Shown: piece by piece, positions 35,315-43,580 of the stretch | Layout of the letters: every line of letters starts with the position of its first letter | How positions within the stretch are numbered: position 1 is the stretch's first letter | Assembly (NCBI GenBank): GCA_000803105.1 | Contig: JTDA01000016.1 | Location: 44,985 to 108,984, forward strand | Direction of reading: 5' to 3' | DNA length: 64,000 nucleotides | Source: Coprobacter secundus | GTDB lineage: Bacteria > Bacteroidota > Bacteroidia > Bacteroidales > Coprobacteraceae | Translations under genes and position numbers: made by a program | The notes under the pieces: model-generated | What the model saw: only the letters and a program-made list of their open reading frames with translations | What the model was told of the DNA's origin: nothing | Database searches by the model: none

Positions 35315-35322
35315 TATATTTG
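35315..35322 (+). promoter_or_regulatory. -7 promoter element for the YtxH operon
   Basis: TATATTTG (TAnnTTTG) ending 23 bases before the ATG at 35346. Confidence 0.6.
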
Positions 35323-35345
35323 TAATAACACTAAAAATCATAGTT

Positions 35346-35555
35346 ATGAAAAATTTATCAGCTTTATTTGCATTTTTAGGAGGTGCCGCTGTAGGTGCTA
35401 CATTGGGCATTTTATTTGCTCCAGAAAAAGGAATTGATACTCGTCAACGCATTGTTCGTATTTTACGTGAGAAGGGTATAAAACTCAATCGCAAAGAGAT
35501 GGATGAGCTTGTTGACCAAATTGCAACCGAAATTAGTGGAGGCAGTGAAGAATAA
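35346..35555 (+). CDS. YtxH-domain small membrane-associated protein
   Basis: The 69-residue product has an N-terminal glycine-rich hydrophobic helix (LFAFLGGAAVGATLGILFAPEKG), the YtxH signature, followed by a charged helix (RQRIVRILREKGIKLNRKEMDEL). Such proteins are stress-linked in other bacteria. It is the first gene of a three-gene set with a holin-X protein and an 83-residue protein, a plan that resembles the enterobacterial yqjD-yqjE-yqjK cluster, in which YqjD tethers ribosomes to the membrane in stationary phase. That functional parallel is inference. A strong hairpin separates it from the next gene. Confidence 0.85.
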   Translation: MKNLSALFAFLGGAAVGATLGILFAPEKGIDTRQRIVRILREKGIKLNRKEMDELVDQIATEISGGSEE

Positions 35556-35570
35556 ATATCTGCCGAATTA

Positions 35571-35607
35571 TATCCGGCATTATAAGATGGTATTGTAATG
35601 CCGGATA
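35571..35607. repeat. inverted repeat/hairpin between the YtxH and holin-X genes
   Basis: TATCCGGCATTA (35571-35582) and TAATGCCGGATA (35596-35607) form a perfect 12-bp stem with a 13-base loop. No real T run follows, so it may be an attenuating or RNA-stabilising hairpin, or a partial terminator, rather than an operon end. Confidence 0.6.
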
Positions 35608-35675
35608 AATTTAATACACTTGATTACAAATTGTTGATAGTGAAAATGAAATAATCCTAATAAAAATCAATCGTA

Positions 35676-36053
35676 ATGTCCGAAGTGGATACTAAACAAT
35701 CATCTGTTCACCGAATAATTTCCGAAATAAAAAAATACCTCATATTACAACGGGACTTATTAAAAGTAGAAGGAGTAGAAAAACTTACAGTATTAGTCAC
35801 TGCATTTTTACTACTCATGCTGTTTGTAATATTAGGAACAGCTGCACTATTTTATTTTCTTTTTGCATTTGCGTATATATTGGCTCCTCATGTAGGAGGA
35901 TTAACTGTTAGTTTTTTAATTATCGGATGTATTCCTCTTTTGTTATTAATTATTTCCTTTTTCTTCAGGAAACAATTGATAATAAATCCAATTGTAAGAT
36001 TTTTAGCAGGCTTATTTTTGATAGATTCTGACAAACAAAATTCTGAACAATGA
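35676..36053 (+). CDS. holin superfamily III (YqjE-like) membrane protein
   Basis: The 125-residue protein has an amphipathic N-terminal helix (ISEIKKYLILQRDLLKVEGVEKL), then two or more hydrophobic segments (VLVTAFLLLMLFVILGTAALFYFLFAFAYIL and LTVSFLIIGCIPLLLLIISFFF) and a short tail. This matches Holin-X/YqjE (PF07332-type) proteins, which are not phage holins in function. Its TGA overlaps the next ATG by four bases. It is the middle gene of the YtxH set. Confidence 0.82.
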   Translation: MSEVDTKQSSVHRIISEIKKYLILQRDLLKVEGVEKLTVLVTAFLLLMLFVILGTAALFYFLFAFAYILAPHVGGLTVSFLIIGCIPLLLLIISFFFRKQLIINPIVRFLAGLFLIDSDKQNSEQ

Positions 36054-36301
36054 ACCTGAGCGATAAAAATGGAAAAATTACATTTGATTCTTTAGTATCT
36101 TACAAGCGGAATTTGAAAAATCAAATTGCCGAGCAACAAGTAAAATTGCAAGAATCTTATCATCAACTGACTGCACCGTTTTCGCGCCAAGCAACAACTT
36201 CATCTTTCATGGGTACATTCGCTAAAAGCGTCGCAATATTTGATGGTCTTATGTTTGGATTTCGGATGTTTCGAAAAATTCGGAATATATTCCGCCGCTA
36301 A
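36050..36301 (+). CDS. small basic protein of the YtxH/holin-X operon
   Basis: 83 residues, start coupled to the holin-X gene by ATGA. The N-terminal half is a charged helix (SLVSYKRNLKNQIAEQQVKLQESYHQL) and the C-terminal half a hydrophobic/basic stretch (FAKSVAIFDGLMFGFRMFRKIRNIFRR) that could insert into the membrane. No family recognised; the position corresponds to YqjK in the enterobacterial cluster. Functional transfer is inference. Confidence 0.75.
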   Translation: MNLSDKNGKITFDSLVSYKRNLKNQIAEQQVKLQESYHQLTAPFSRQATTSSFMGTFAKSVAIFDGLMFGFRMFRKIRNIFRR

Positions 36302-36404
36302 ATTTCATATTATATTCTCTTTTATACATAGTTAATTTACAAATTCTTAAAAACTTTATTCCTTATTATTTTGTTTTGAATACATAAATTAAAAAAGGTA
36401 AACT

Positions 36405-37508
36405 ATGTATTCAAAAATAATATCAGGAATATTGATATTAACTATAACATTATCTTGTTCCGATAACTATAATATAGAAGGTACTATCGACTCTATTGCT
36501 AATGGCGATATCGTTATTTTGCAAAAGCAGCAGGGCCAGTCGTTTATAAATATCGACAGTGCCCACATCAAAGATGGACATTTTTCATTTAAAGGTAGGC
36601 AAGATACCGCAACAATGGCTCTTATCTCCATATCGGGTAAAGATAAACTTCCTTTTACCCCACTTCTTTTTATTCTTGAAAATGGAAATTTAAGAGCCCG
36701 AATAGATACATTATCTTCTATTTCAGGTACAGAATTAAATGATAAATTCCAAAACTATATGGATGATAGGTCATTTCTCGATATAAAACTAGAACAGCTG
36801 AGCCGGCAATATGTCACAACATACGTAAAGGGGCAATTAACAGATAGTTTGTTTGTTAGATTGCAGAAAGAATTTGGAGAATATGAAACTCAACTAAAAG
36901 ATTTGACACGAAACTATATTTTAAACAATACTAACAATATTTCTGGTGTATATTTATTTATTCAGAACAGTTTTCTTTTTCCTCCCGAAACCCAAAAAGA
37001 GATTATTGAAAATGGGGGAGAATTTTTTGAGCATAACCCAGCAATTCAAACATTTTCAAAATTGTTATCTATGAACAAAAATGTAGAAATCAGCATGCCT
37101 TATATCAATTTGAAAATGCAAACTCCGAGTGGTAGCCCTGTTACTTTATCTGATTACATTCAAAAAGGAAAATATGTTCTAATTGATTTTTGGGCATCTT
37201 GGTGTGCACCTTGTCGTAAACAAATGCCAGAATTAATAAAAATATACGACCGTTTCAAGAATAAAAATTTCGAAATTGTTGGTGTATCATTTGATAATAG
37301 CAAAAATGAATGGGTAGAATATATAAATGACATGAAAATTTCATGGCCTCAAATGTCCGACTTAAAAGGATGGGATTCCGACGCAATTATGCTATATGCC
37401 ATTCAAGGAATACCACATACGGTTTTAGTAAATCCCCGAGGAATTATAATTGCAAAAGACTTAAAAGGGAAAGAACTAATCAGTACTCTTAATAAACTTT
37501 TAAAATAG
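36405..37508 (+). CDS. TlpA-like thioredoxin-fold lipoprotein with DUF4369 domain
   Basis: A 367-residue periplasmic protein. The signal MYSKIISGILILTITLSC ends in a lipobox. Residues about 22-115 match the DUF4369 N-terminal domain (NIEGTIDSIANGDIVILQK, DSAHIKDGHFSFKG). The C-terminal thioredoxin domain (about 235-365) has the redox motif WCAPC with C267 and C270 in FWASWCAPCRKQMPEL, and the cis-proline loop in GIPHTVLVNPRG. The role is disulfide or peroxide reduction in the cell envelope; the partner is unknown. Alone in its neighbourhood. Confidence 0.9.
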   Translation: MYSKIISGILILTITLSCSDNYNIEGTIDSIANGDIVILQKQQGQSFINIDSAHIKDGHFSFKGRQDTATMALISISGKDKLPFTPLLFILENGNLRARIDTLSSISGTELNDKFQNYMDDRSFLDIKLEQLSRQYVTTYVKGQLTDSLFVRLQKEFGEYETQLKDLTRNYILNNTNNISGVYLFIQNSFLFPPETQKEIIENGGEFFEHNPAIQTFSKLLSMNKNVEISMPYINLKMQTPSGSPVTLSDYIQKGKYVLIDFWASWCAPCRKQMPELIKIYDRFKNKNFEIVGVSFDNSKNEWVEYINDMKISWPQMSDLKGWDSDAIMLYAIQGIPHTVLVNPRGIIIAKDLKGKELISTLNKLLK

Positions 37509-37592
37509 CATTCTGATATATATAAAATTTTAGGGTGATGACTTGTTGCCAGGGTTTGTATTCAATAATTTCTTCTTTTTCGAGCAAAATAT

Positions 37593-37600
37593 TATCTTTG
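37593..37600 (+). promoter_or_regulatory. -7 promoter element for the secreted TPR-like gene
   Basis: TATCTTTG (TAnnTTTG), 53 bases before the ATG at 37654. Confidence 0.45.
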
Positions 37601-37653
37601 CTGCCTATTATTCAGTTCCGATTTTATAATTGGAGAGAAATAAAAAATATAAA

Positions 37654-38400
37654 ATGAAAAAAATAACATCAATTTTAGTAATATTATTATTTTTATCCAT
37701 ATCTTTAATTCAAGCTGCTAATATTGACTACAAAGCAACAGCATTTAATATGTATATCAATGGTAAAATGCCCCAGTGGGAAATCTTGATTAATAAAATT
37801 TCGAAGGATCCAGAGTGGCAGAACCATGATTGTCAACTCGAAACACTGACTTACTATTACGGTCTTGTGGGACATTTGTTGGATAAAAAAAGAAAAGACG
37901 ATGCGGAAAGAGTATTGGCAAATGCTTTGGCTTTGGCAAACCAAATGTACAAACAAACACCGAATGATGCTTTATTATTAGGACTGATGGCAAACCTTAT
38001 TGGATACCAAATAGCTCTCTCTCCGATAAAAGCAGCAACATTGGCTAAAGGTATGATGTCCAAGGCAAAAAAATCAATATCTCTGAACCCTGATAATCCT
38101 TATGTAAATATCTTGTATTCCAATATCCTTTTCTATATGCCATCTATGTTTGGAGGAGATAAAGACAAGGCATTAGCAGGCTACCAAAAAGCCTTGAAAT
38201 ATATGGAAAGTCATGATGGATATATAAAGAATAATTGGATGTACATACAGTTACTTACAACTATAGGTCTTGTCGAAGAAAAAAATGAAAATTATACTGA
38301 AGCCAAAAAGATGTACCAAAAAGTCTTGCAATTACAACCCAATTATGGGCACGTAAAAAATATTGTATATCCCAGATTGATGAAAAAAATGAAAAGTTGA
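37654..38400 (+). CDS. secreted TPR-like protein, unknown function
   Basis: A signal peptide (MKKITSILVILLFLSISLIQA) is followed by helix pairs typical of tetratricopeptide proteins: LLDKKRKDDAERVLANALALA, and a clear repeat near the end, GLVEEKNENYTEAKKMYQKVLQLQPNY. Length 248 residues. I start at the ATG at 37654, which gives a clean signal sequence; an in-frame TTG upstream at 37630 adds a charged tail that would spoil it. No lipobox or sorting tail, so probably periplasmic. No partner gene. Family not recognised beyond the fold. Confidence 0.75.
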   Translation: MKKITSILVILLFLSISLIQAANIDYKATAFNMYINGKMPQWEILINKISKDPEWQNHDCQLETLTYYYGLVGHLLDKKRKDDAERVLANALALANQMYKQTPNDALLLGLMANLIGYQIALSPIKAATLAKGMMSKAKKSISLNPDNPYVNILYSNILFYMPSMFGGDKDKALAGYQKALKYMESHDGYIKNNWMYIQLLTTIGLVEEKNENYTEAKKMYQKVLQLQPNYGHVKNIVYPRLMKKMKS

Positions 38401-38469
38401 AAATTTTTTTCAAAAATATATGCAGGACAACGGATAATACAAAAATAAGATATAGTAAAACAAGGAAGA

Positions 38470-39312
38470 ATGAATGATTATATTAATGTAAAAGTCCAAA
38501 TTACACCATATTCCGAAACTGTATCGGATATTTTATCAGCATTACTTGCGGACATAGGATTTGAGAGTTTTGTTCAGACAGCGACAGGATTAGATGCTTA
38601 TATTCAAACATCCTTATTCAATAAAGAAAAGTTAGAGTCTGTTATCGAAAACTTTCCATTCAATGCAACCATAAGTTATGTAATAGAATCGATCAAAGGG
38701 AAAAATTGGAATGAGGAATGGGAAAAGAACTATTTCCAGCCTATTGTTATAGATAATGAATGTGTCATATACAGTACACATCACAAGAATATACCACAAG
38801 TAAAATATTCCATTATTATTGATCCCAAAATGGCATTTGGAACAGGTCATCATGAAACAACAAGTCTGATACTTAAAAGTATATTGAAAGGGGATGTTTC
38901 AGGGAAAAAAGTATTAGATATGGGATGTGGTACAGCTGTTTTAGCGATTTTAGCGGCAAAACGGGGAGCTGACAAAATAACAGCTATAGATATAGACCCC
39001 TTTGCTTACGAAAACGCAGTAGAGAATATTGCATTAAATAATGTTTCAGATATTTCTGTAAAATTAGGTGGAGTAGAATTATTAGGAAACGAAACATATG
39101 ATATTATATATGCCAATATCAATCGTAATATTTTATTAAATGATATGCACGTCTATGCGCGATGTATGCACCCTGGGTCAGAAATATATTTCAGTGGGTT
39201 CTATGTAGATGATATTCCTGTAATTAAAGAAGAAGCAGAGAAATGCGACCTGAAATTTGAAAATTATATAGAGAAAAATAAATGGGTCGCCACAAAATTT
39301 ACTAAAAGATAA
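38470..39312 (+). CDS. prmA: ribosomal protein L11 methyltransferase
   Basis: Trimethylates ribosomal protein L11 using SAM. The 280-residue protein has an N-terminal substrate-recognition part (INVKVQITPYSETVSDILSALLADIGF) with EEWEKNYFQPIVI, then the methyltransferase domain: DPKMAFGTGHHETTSLIL, the SAM loop VLDMGCGTAVLAILAAKRGA, and the catalytic-site NINRNILLND. The motifs are standard. The LacI-type regulator gene starts 5 bases downstream and is probably cotranscribed. Confidence 0.95.
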   Translation: MNDYINVKVQITPYSETVSDILSALLADIGFESFVQTATGLDAYIQTSLFNKEKLESVIENFPFNATISYVIESIKGKNWNEEWEKNYFQPIVIDNECVIYSTHHKNIPQVKYSIIIDPKMAFGTGHHETTSLILKSILKGDVSGKKVLDMGCGTAVLAILAAKRGADKITAIDIDPFAYENAVENIALNNVSDISVKLGGVELLGNETYDIIYANINRNILLNDMHVYARCMHPGSEIYFSGFYVDDIPVIKEEAEKCDLKFENYIEKNKWVATKFTKR

Positions 39313-39317
39313 AGAAG

Positions 39318-40376
39318 ATGTCTGGAATACATAAAGTTACTATCAATGATTTGGCTAAAGAATTAAACACTTCAGCCTCTACCGTATCGAGAGCTTTACA
39401 AAATCATCCGAGAATTAGTGCAAAAATGAAAGCTGCGGTTTTGGAATTAGCAAAAAAAATGAATTATCATCCAGACCCAGTAGCTCATCATTTACGAACA
39501 GGAAAAGGCTTTGTCATTGGAGTAATTGTTCCACGTATCGATCGTCATTTCTTTGCTTCTGTTATCGGTGGTATAGAAAGTATAGCTCATGAAAACGGGT
39601 ATAGTGTACTTGTATCTCAATCAAACGAACGATATGATGATGAAAAAGCAATTGTTAAAACCATGATGTCAAAAAAAATAGATGGATTAGCCGTTTCTTT
39701 GGCATCAGAAACCATTGATTATAAACATTTTGAAACAGCAATTTCTGCCGGTATTCCTGTTGTCTTTTTCGACCGAGTTCCTTTAGAACCTATTAGTAGC
39801 ATGGTAGAAGTTGATAATTTCCAAGCTTCCTATGATGCTGTACAGCATTTAATATCACAAGGATGCCGTCGTATTGCTCATTTGGCAGGACCTATGACTC
39901 TTAGTGTATACCGAAAACGCAAAGAAGGTTATATAAAGGCCCTTGAAGACGCAAAAATACCTGTAGAAGATGAGCTAATTCTTGAAAACAGCATTACATT
40001 AGTAACAGGAGAGGAGGCTGGACTCAAAATATTAAATATGAAAAATCGCCCTGATGGAATTTTCTCTGCCGGAGATTATTCTGCAATAGGGGTTATGCAT
40101 ACACTGCGTAACGGTGGATTACGTATTCCTCAAGATATATCTGTCGTTGGCTTTGCCAATGAACCTTTTGATTCGTTTGTTGATCCTCCTTTGACTTCAG
40201 TAGACCAAAAAAACCGGGAAATGGGTAAAAATGTAGCAGAACTTTTATTAAAAAAAATGAACCATGAAAGCGAAATGGAGCACAGAGAATGTATTTTATT
40301 ACAACCGGATTTGGTGAAAAGGGAGTCTTCCTTGAAAATGAGAGATAAGAAAAAAAGTAAAGAAAAAAAATTGTAG
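39318..40376 (+). CDS. LacI-family transcriptional regulator of the kdu genes
   Basis: A 352-residue regulator. The helix-turn-helix with hinge lies at residues 1-60 (VTINDLAKELNTSASTVSRALQNHPRIS, then HHLRTGKGFVIGV), followed by a periplasmic-binding-protein-like sugar sensor domain (VPRIDRHFFASVIGGIES, GIPVVFFDRVP, PDGIFSAGDYSAIGVMHTLR). Its last codon is also the -33 box of the kdu promoter, and an AATCGATT-centred operator follows that promoter, so it most likely represses kduI-kduD in response to a uronate intermediate. Ligand and direction are inferred from position. The C-terminus is lysine-rich. Confidence 0.92.
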   Translation: MSGIHKVTINDLAKELNTSASTVSRALQNHPRISAKMKAAVLELAKKMNYHPDPVAHHLRTGKGFVIGVIVPRIDRHFFASVIGGIESIAHENGYSVLVSQSNERYDDEKAIVKTMMSKKIDGLAVSLASETIDYKHFETAISAGIPVVFFDRVPLEPISSMVEVDNFQASYDAVQHLISQGCRRIAHLAGPMTLSVYRKRKEGYIKALEDAKIPVEDELILENSITLVTGEEAGLKILNMKNRPDGIFSAGDYSAIGVMHTLRNGGLRIPQDISVVGFANEPFDSFVDPPLTSVDQKNREMGKNVAELLLKKMNHESEMEHRECILLQPDLVKRESSLKMRDKKKSKEKKL

Positions 40377-40400
40377 AATAATATTTTTTTTATACATTTG
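40371..40400 (+). promoter_or_regulatory. promoter of the kduI-kduD operon
   Basis: TTG (40371-40373), exactly 19 bases, TACATTTG (40393-40400): a full consensus match overlapping the end of the regulator gene. Confidence 0.75.
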
Positions 40401-40401
40401 T

Positions 40402-40413
40402 GCAATCGATTAC
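40402..40413 (+). promoter_or_regulatory. putative LacI-family operator at the kdu promoter
   Basis: GCAATCGATTAC is an imperfect palindrome around AATCGATT with the central CG typical of LacI-family operators. It lies on the expected transcription start (two bases after the -7 box), so binding should block initiation. A GCAATC half-site repeats at 40414-40419. Confidence 0.65.
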
Positions 40414-40502
40414 GCAATCACATTTTCACGTACTTACATATATAAAATGTGATATCGATATTATATAAATTGAGTTATTTACATATTTAACAACAGATAC
40501 TT

Positions 40503-41345
40503 ATGAAAACAAATTATGAACTTCGCTATGCATGTGATCCCCGTGATGCAAAGAGTTATGATACAACAAGATTACGTGGAGATTTTTTGATCGAAAAAAT
40601 CTTTACCGATAATGAAGTAAACATGGTTTATTCTATGTATGACAGACTTATTGTAGGTGGAGCCAAGCCAGTAGGAGAAACATTAATACTTGAAGCCATA
40701 GATCCTTTAAAAGCAACACATTTCCTCTCTCGCAGGGAATTAGGTATATTCAACGTTGGAGGACCTGGTAGAGTAAAAGCCGGAGATGCAATATTTGATT
40801 TGAATTATAAAGAAGCATTATATCTTGGAGCAGGCGAAAGGACTGTTACATTTGAAAGCATTGATCCGAAAAATCCTGCTAAATTCTATTTTAACTCTGC
40901 ACCTGCTCATAAGACATATCCTGATAAAAAAGTGACAAAAGCTGATGCTGTGGTTGCAGAAATGGGCTCATTAGAAGGATCTAATCATAGGAATATCAAT
41001 AAAATGTTGGTTTCTCAGGTATTGGAAACCTGCCAATTACAGATGGGTATGACCGAATTACAACCAGGTAGTGTATGGAACACGATGCCAGCACATACTC
41101 ATAGCCGTCGTATGGAAGCGTATTTCTATTTTGAGGTTCCAGAAGGTGAAGCTGTATGCCACTTTATGGGAGAACCTACTGAGACTCGTCATATATGGAT
41201 GCAAGGAGAACAAGCTGTATTATCTCCTGAATGGTCAATACACTCAGCTGCAGCAACTCGTAATTATACTTTTATATGGGGTATGGGTGGTGAAAATCTA
41301 GATTATGGAGATCAAGATTTCTACAAAAATACAGAATTGCGATAA
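40503..41345 (+). CDS. kduI: 5-keto-4-deoxyuronate isomerase
   Basis: Isomerises 5-keto-4-deoxyuronate (from unsaturated uronic acids released by polysaccharide lyases) to 3-deoxy-D-glycero-2,5-hexodiulosonate in the cytosol. The 280-residue cupin protein starts MKTNYELRYACDPRDAKSYD and has the zinc-binding cluster MPAHTHSRRMEAYFYFEVP (two His and a Glu) with a further His in SPEWSIHSAAATRNYTFIWG. Length and motifs are standard. It is first in the operon with kduD. Confidence 0.96.
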   Translation: MKTNYELRYACDPRDAKSYDTTRLRGDFLIEKIFTDNEVNMVYSMYDRLIVGGAKPVGETLILEAIDPLKATHFLSRRELGIFNVGGPGRVKAGDAIFDLNYKEALYLGAGERTVTFESIDPKNPAKFYFNSAPAHKTYPDKKVTKADAVVAEMGSLEGSNHRNINKMLVSQVLETCQLQMGMTELQPGSVWNTMPAHTHSRRMEAYFYFEVPEGEAVCHFMGEPTETRHIWMQGEQAVLSPEWSIHSAAATRNYTFIWGMGGENLDYGDQDFYKNTELR

Positions 41346-41382
41346 ATCGAATTAATTAACAAAACACACTAACTTTATTTTT

Positions 41383-42177
41383 ATGGTAAACTTTTCATTA
41401 GAAGGTAAGGTTGCACTTGTAACAGGTGCTTCTTATGGAATTGGTTTTGCTTTGGCTACAGCTTTTGCTCAAGCTGGTGCAAAAATCGTTTTCAATGACA
41501 TCAAACCTGAATTGGTAGAAAAAGGTCTTGCTGCTTATGAAGCTGAAGGAATTAAGGCTCATGGTTATGTATGTGATGTAACTAAAGAAGACCAGGTTGA
41601 TGCAATGGTTGCTCAAATCGAAAAAGAAGTTGGAGTTATTGATATTCTTGTAAATAATGCAGGAATTATCAAGCGTATACCTATGCATGAAATGTCTGCT
41701 GCAGATTTCCGCCAAGTAATAGATATAGATTTAAATGGTCCTTTTATTGTTTCTAAAGCAGTTATCCCCAGTATGATAAAAAAAGGTCATGGTAAAATTA
41801 TCAATATATGCTCTATGATGAGTGAACTCGGACGTGAAACTGTTTCAGCTTATGCTGCTGCTAAAGGAGGATTGAAGATGCTTACTCGCAATATTGCCTC
41901 TGAATATGGAGAATACAATATTCAATGTAATGGTATAGGTCCGGGTTACATTGCAACACCACAAACAGCTCCTTTAAGAGAAAAACAAGCTGATGGTTCA
42001 AGACATCCATTTGATGCATTTATTGTTGCTAAAACTCCTGCTGCACGTTGGGGAACGCCTGAAGATTTGATGGGACCGGCAGTATTCCTTGCCTCTGAAG
42101 CATCAGACTTTGTAAACGGTCATATCCTTTATGTGGATGGTGGTATATTAGCATATATCGGGAAACAACCTAAATAA
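41383..42177 (+). CDS. kduD: 2-deoxy-D-gluconate 3-dehydrogenase-type SDR
   Basis: NAD-dependent reductase that converts the KduI product to 2-keto-3-deoxygluconate. Classical SDR of 264 residues: dinucleotide loop ALVTGASYGIGFALA, VNNAGIIKR, catalytic serine/tyrosine/lysine in ICSMMSELGRETVSAYAAAKGG, and the C-terminal FVNGHILYVDGG. It starts 37 bases after kduI. Gluconate 5-dehydrogenases share this architecture, so the KduD role rests on context. An unusually strong hairpin lies downstream. Confidence 0.93.
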   Translation: MVNFSLEGKVALVTGASYGIGFALATAFAQAGAKIVFNDIKPELVEKGLAAYEAEGIKAHGYVCDVTKEDQVDAMVAQIEKEVGVIDILVNNAGIIKRIPMHEMSAADFRQVIDIDLNGPFIVSKAVIPSMIKKGHGKIINICSMMSELGRETVSAYAAAKGGLKMLTRNIASEYGEYNIQCNGIGPGYIATPQTAPLREKQADGSRHPFDAFIVAKTPAARWGTPEDLMGPAVFLASEASDFVNGHILYVDGGILAYIGKQPK

Positions 42178-42196
42178 TATTCTAAATTTTATATCT

Positions 42197-42245
42197 AAAC
42201 CTTACAAGTCTTGTAACTTTTAAGTTACAAGACTATGTAGGGTTT
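42197..42245 (+). other. strong intra-operon hairpin between kduD and the DUF4861 gene
   Basis: GTCTTGTAACTT pairs perfectly with AAGTTACAAGAC around a 2-base loop, and the outer AAACC/GGTTT and TACA/TGTA bases extend the stem to more than 20 pairs with one small bulge. It is followed by TTTCTTTA only, so it could be a partial terminator or an RNA-processing/stability element setting lower expression of the lipoprotein gene. Confidence 0.65.
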
Positions 42246-42264
42246 CTTTAATTATATAACAAAA

Positions 42265-43512
42265 ATGAGAAAAATACTTTTTTTAAGCTTATTTTCCATT
42301 GTTGGTTTTTCGTGTACTGAAAAAAAAGAGGTACAAATAGCCATTCAAAATGATTCTTCTTTTGACCGGAGCAATGAAATTGTAGAAGTAGCAATGTCCT
42401 CTGTTGCAGAAAAATTGCAACTTAATGATACGGCTACATTTATTATAATAGATGCTCAAGGACAGCAAGTACCTTACCAGATTACTTATGATGAAAAAAT
42501 CATTTTTCCAGCAAATGTTAAAGCCAATACAAAATCAGAATATGTAATAAAACCAGGTACTCCTGAGCAGTTTCTGACAATGACGACAGGAAAACAATAT
42601 CCTGAACGTGTTGATGATATAGCTTGGGAAAACGATAAAATTGCATTTCGTACATATGGTCCGGCTCTTCAAGCTACCGGAGAGCGTGCTTTTGGATATG
42701 ATATTTGGGTAAAATCTGTTCCTGAACTTGTTGTAGAAGATAGATATGCAGGAGAATTGAATCCTGAAACCAAAGCAAAAATTGCTGAACTAAAAAAGAC
42801 TGATCCTAAAGCTGCTGATGAATTATATAAATCAGTTTCTTACCATGTAGATCATGGTAATGGATTGGATTGCTATAAGGTAGGTCCTACATTAGGAGGT
42901 GGTACTGCTGCTCTGATGGTCAATGATTCTATTCTTTACCCTTATTGTTATAAATCTTTCGAAATCTTAGATAACGGGCCACTACGTTTCACGGTGAAAT
43001 TAGAATATAACCCTTTGACCGTAAAAGGAGAGAGTGATATTGTTGAAACTCGTATTATAAGTTTGGATGCTGGTACCCAATTAAATAAGACAACTGTGTC
43101 ATATAGCAATCTGAAAGAAAATACACCTATTGTTGCAGGTATTGTCCTTCATGAACCAGCAGATGTATGCCGATATGTTGCGTCTGCTGATAAGGGTTAT
43201 ATCGGATATGCAGACCCAACGGATAATGTTGACAATAACAATGGTATAATCTATGTCGGAGCTGTATTTCCACAAGCCTTGAACGATGCGAAACCGGTAT
43301 TTTACAGTGAAAAAGAAAAAACAAATGAAAGAGGAGGAGCAGATGGACAACTTCTTGCTATCAGCGAGTATACTCCAGGTTCAGATTTCGTATATTATTG
43401 GGGAGCAGGATGGAGTAAATACGGATTTGATACTCCAGAATCCTGGTTTTCCTATCTAGAACAAGCTGCTGCGGCAATACAGCAGCCATTAAGTGTTACA
43501 TTGGTCAAATGA
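42265..43512 (+). CDS. DUF4861-family lipoprotein of the kdu cluster
   Basis: The 415-residue protein starts MRKILFLSLFSIVGFSC, a lipoprotein signal with lipidated Cys17. The rest is a beta-rich DUF4861 domain (TFIIIDAQGQQVPYQITYDE, FRTYGPALQATGERAFGYDIW, VSYHVDHGNGLDCYKVGPTLGGG, FVYYWGAGWSKYGF). DUF4861 proteins occur in polysaccharide utilisation loci for uronate-containing glycans, which agrees with the neighbouring kduI-kduD. An enzymatic role on unsaturated oligouronides in the periplasm is plausible but not shown by any catalytic residue I can name. Confidence 0.85.
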   Translation: MRKILFLSLFSIVGFSCTEKKEVQIAIQNDSSFDRSNEIVEVAMSSVAEKLQLNDTATFIIIDAQGQQVPYQITYDEKIIFPANVKANTKSEYVIKPGTPEQFLTMTTGKQYPERVDDIAWENDKIAFRTYGPALQATGERAFGYDIWVKSVPELVVEDRYAGELNPETKAKIAELKKTDPKAADELYKSVSYHVDHGNGLDCYKVGPTLGGGTAALMVNDSILYPYCYKSFEILDNGPLRFTVKLEYNPLTVKGESDIVETRIISLDAGTQLNKTTVSYSNLKENTPIVAGIVLHEPADVCRYVASADKGYIGYADPTDNVDNNNGIIYVGAVFPQALNDAKPVFYSEKEKTNERGGADGQLLAISEYTPGSDFVYYWGAGWSKYGFDTPESWFSYLEQAAAAIQQPLSVTLVK

Positions 43513-43515
43513 TAT

Positions 43516-43557
43516 AAAAAATATCAGGCAGGAAATTTTTCCTGTCTGATATTTTTT
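43516..43557. terminator. bidirectional terminator between the kdu operon and ndh
   Basis: AAAAAATATCAGGCAGG pairs with CCTGTCTGATATTTTTT around an 8-base loop; A-rich and T-rich flanks serve both convergent operons. Confidence 0.87.
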
Positions 43558-43580
43558 TTAACGAATAACACACATAATCT

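Noticed and set aside
35571..35607. True operon-ending terminator after the YtxH gene
   Set aside because: The perfect stem lacks a T run on either side, so termination is uncertain; recorded as a hairpin only.
35676..36053. Prophage holin suggesting phage remnants
   Set aside because: No endolysin, structural or integrase gene nearby; the protein fits the YqjE-like chromosomal family beside a YtxH gene.
36405..38400. Thioredoxin-like lipoprotein and secreted TPR-like gene as one operon
   Set aside because: The gap of about 145 bases contains a TATCTTTG element, so separate transcription is more likely.
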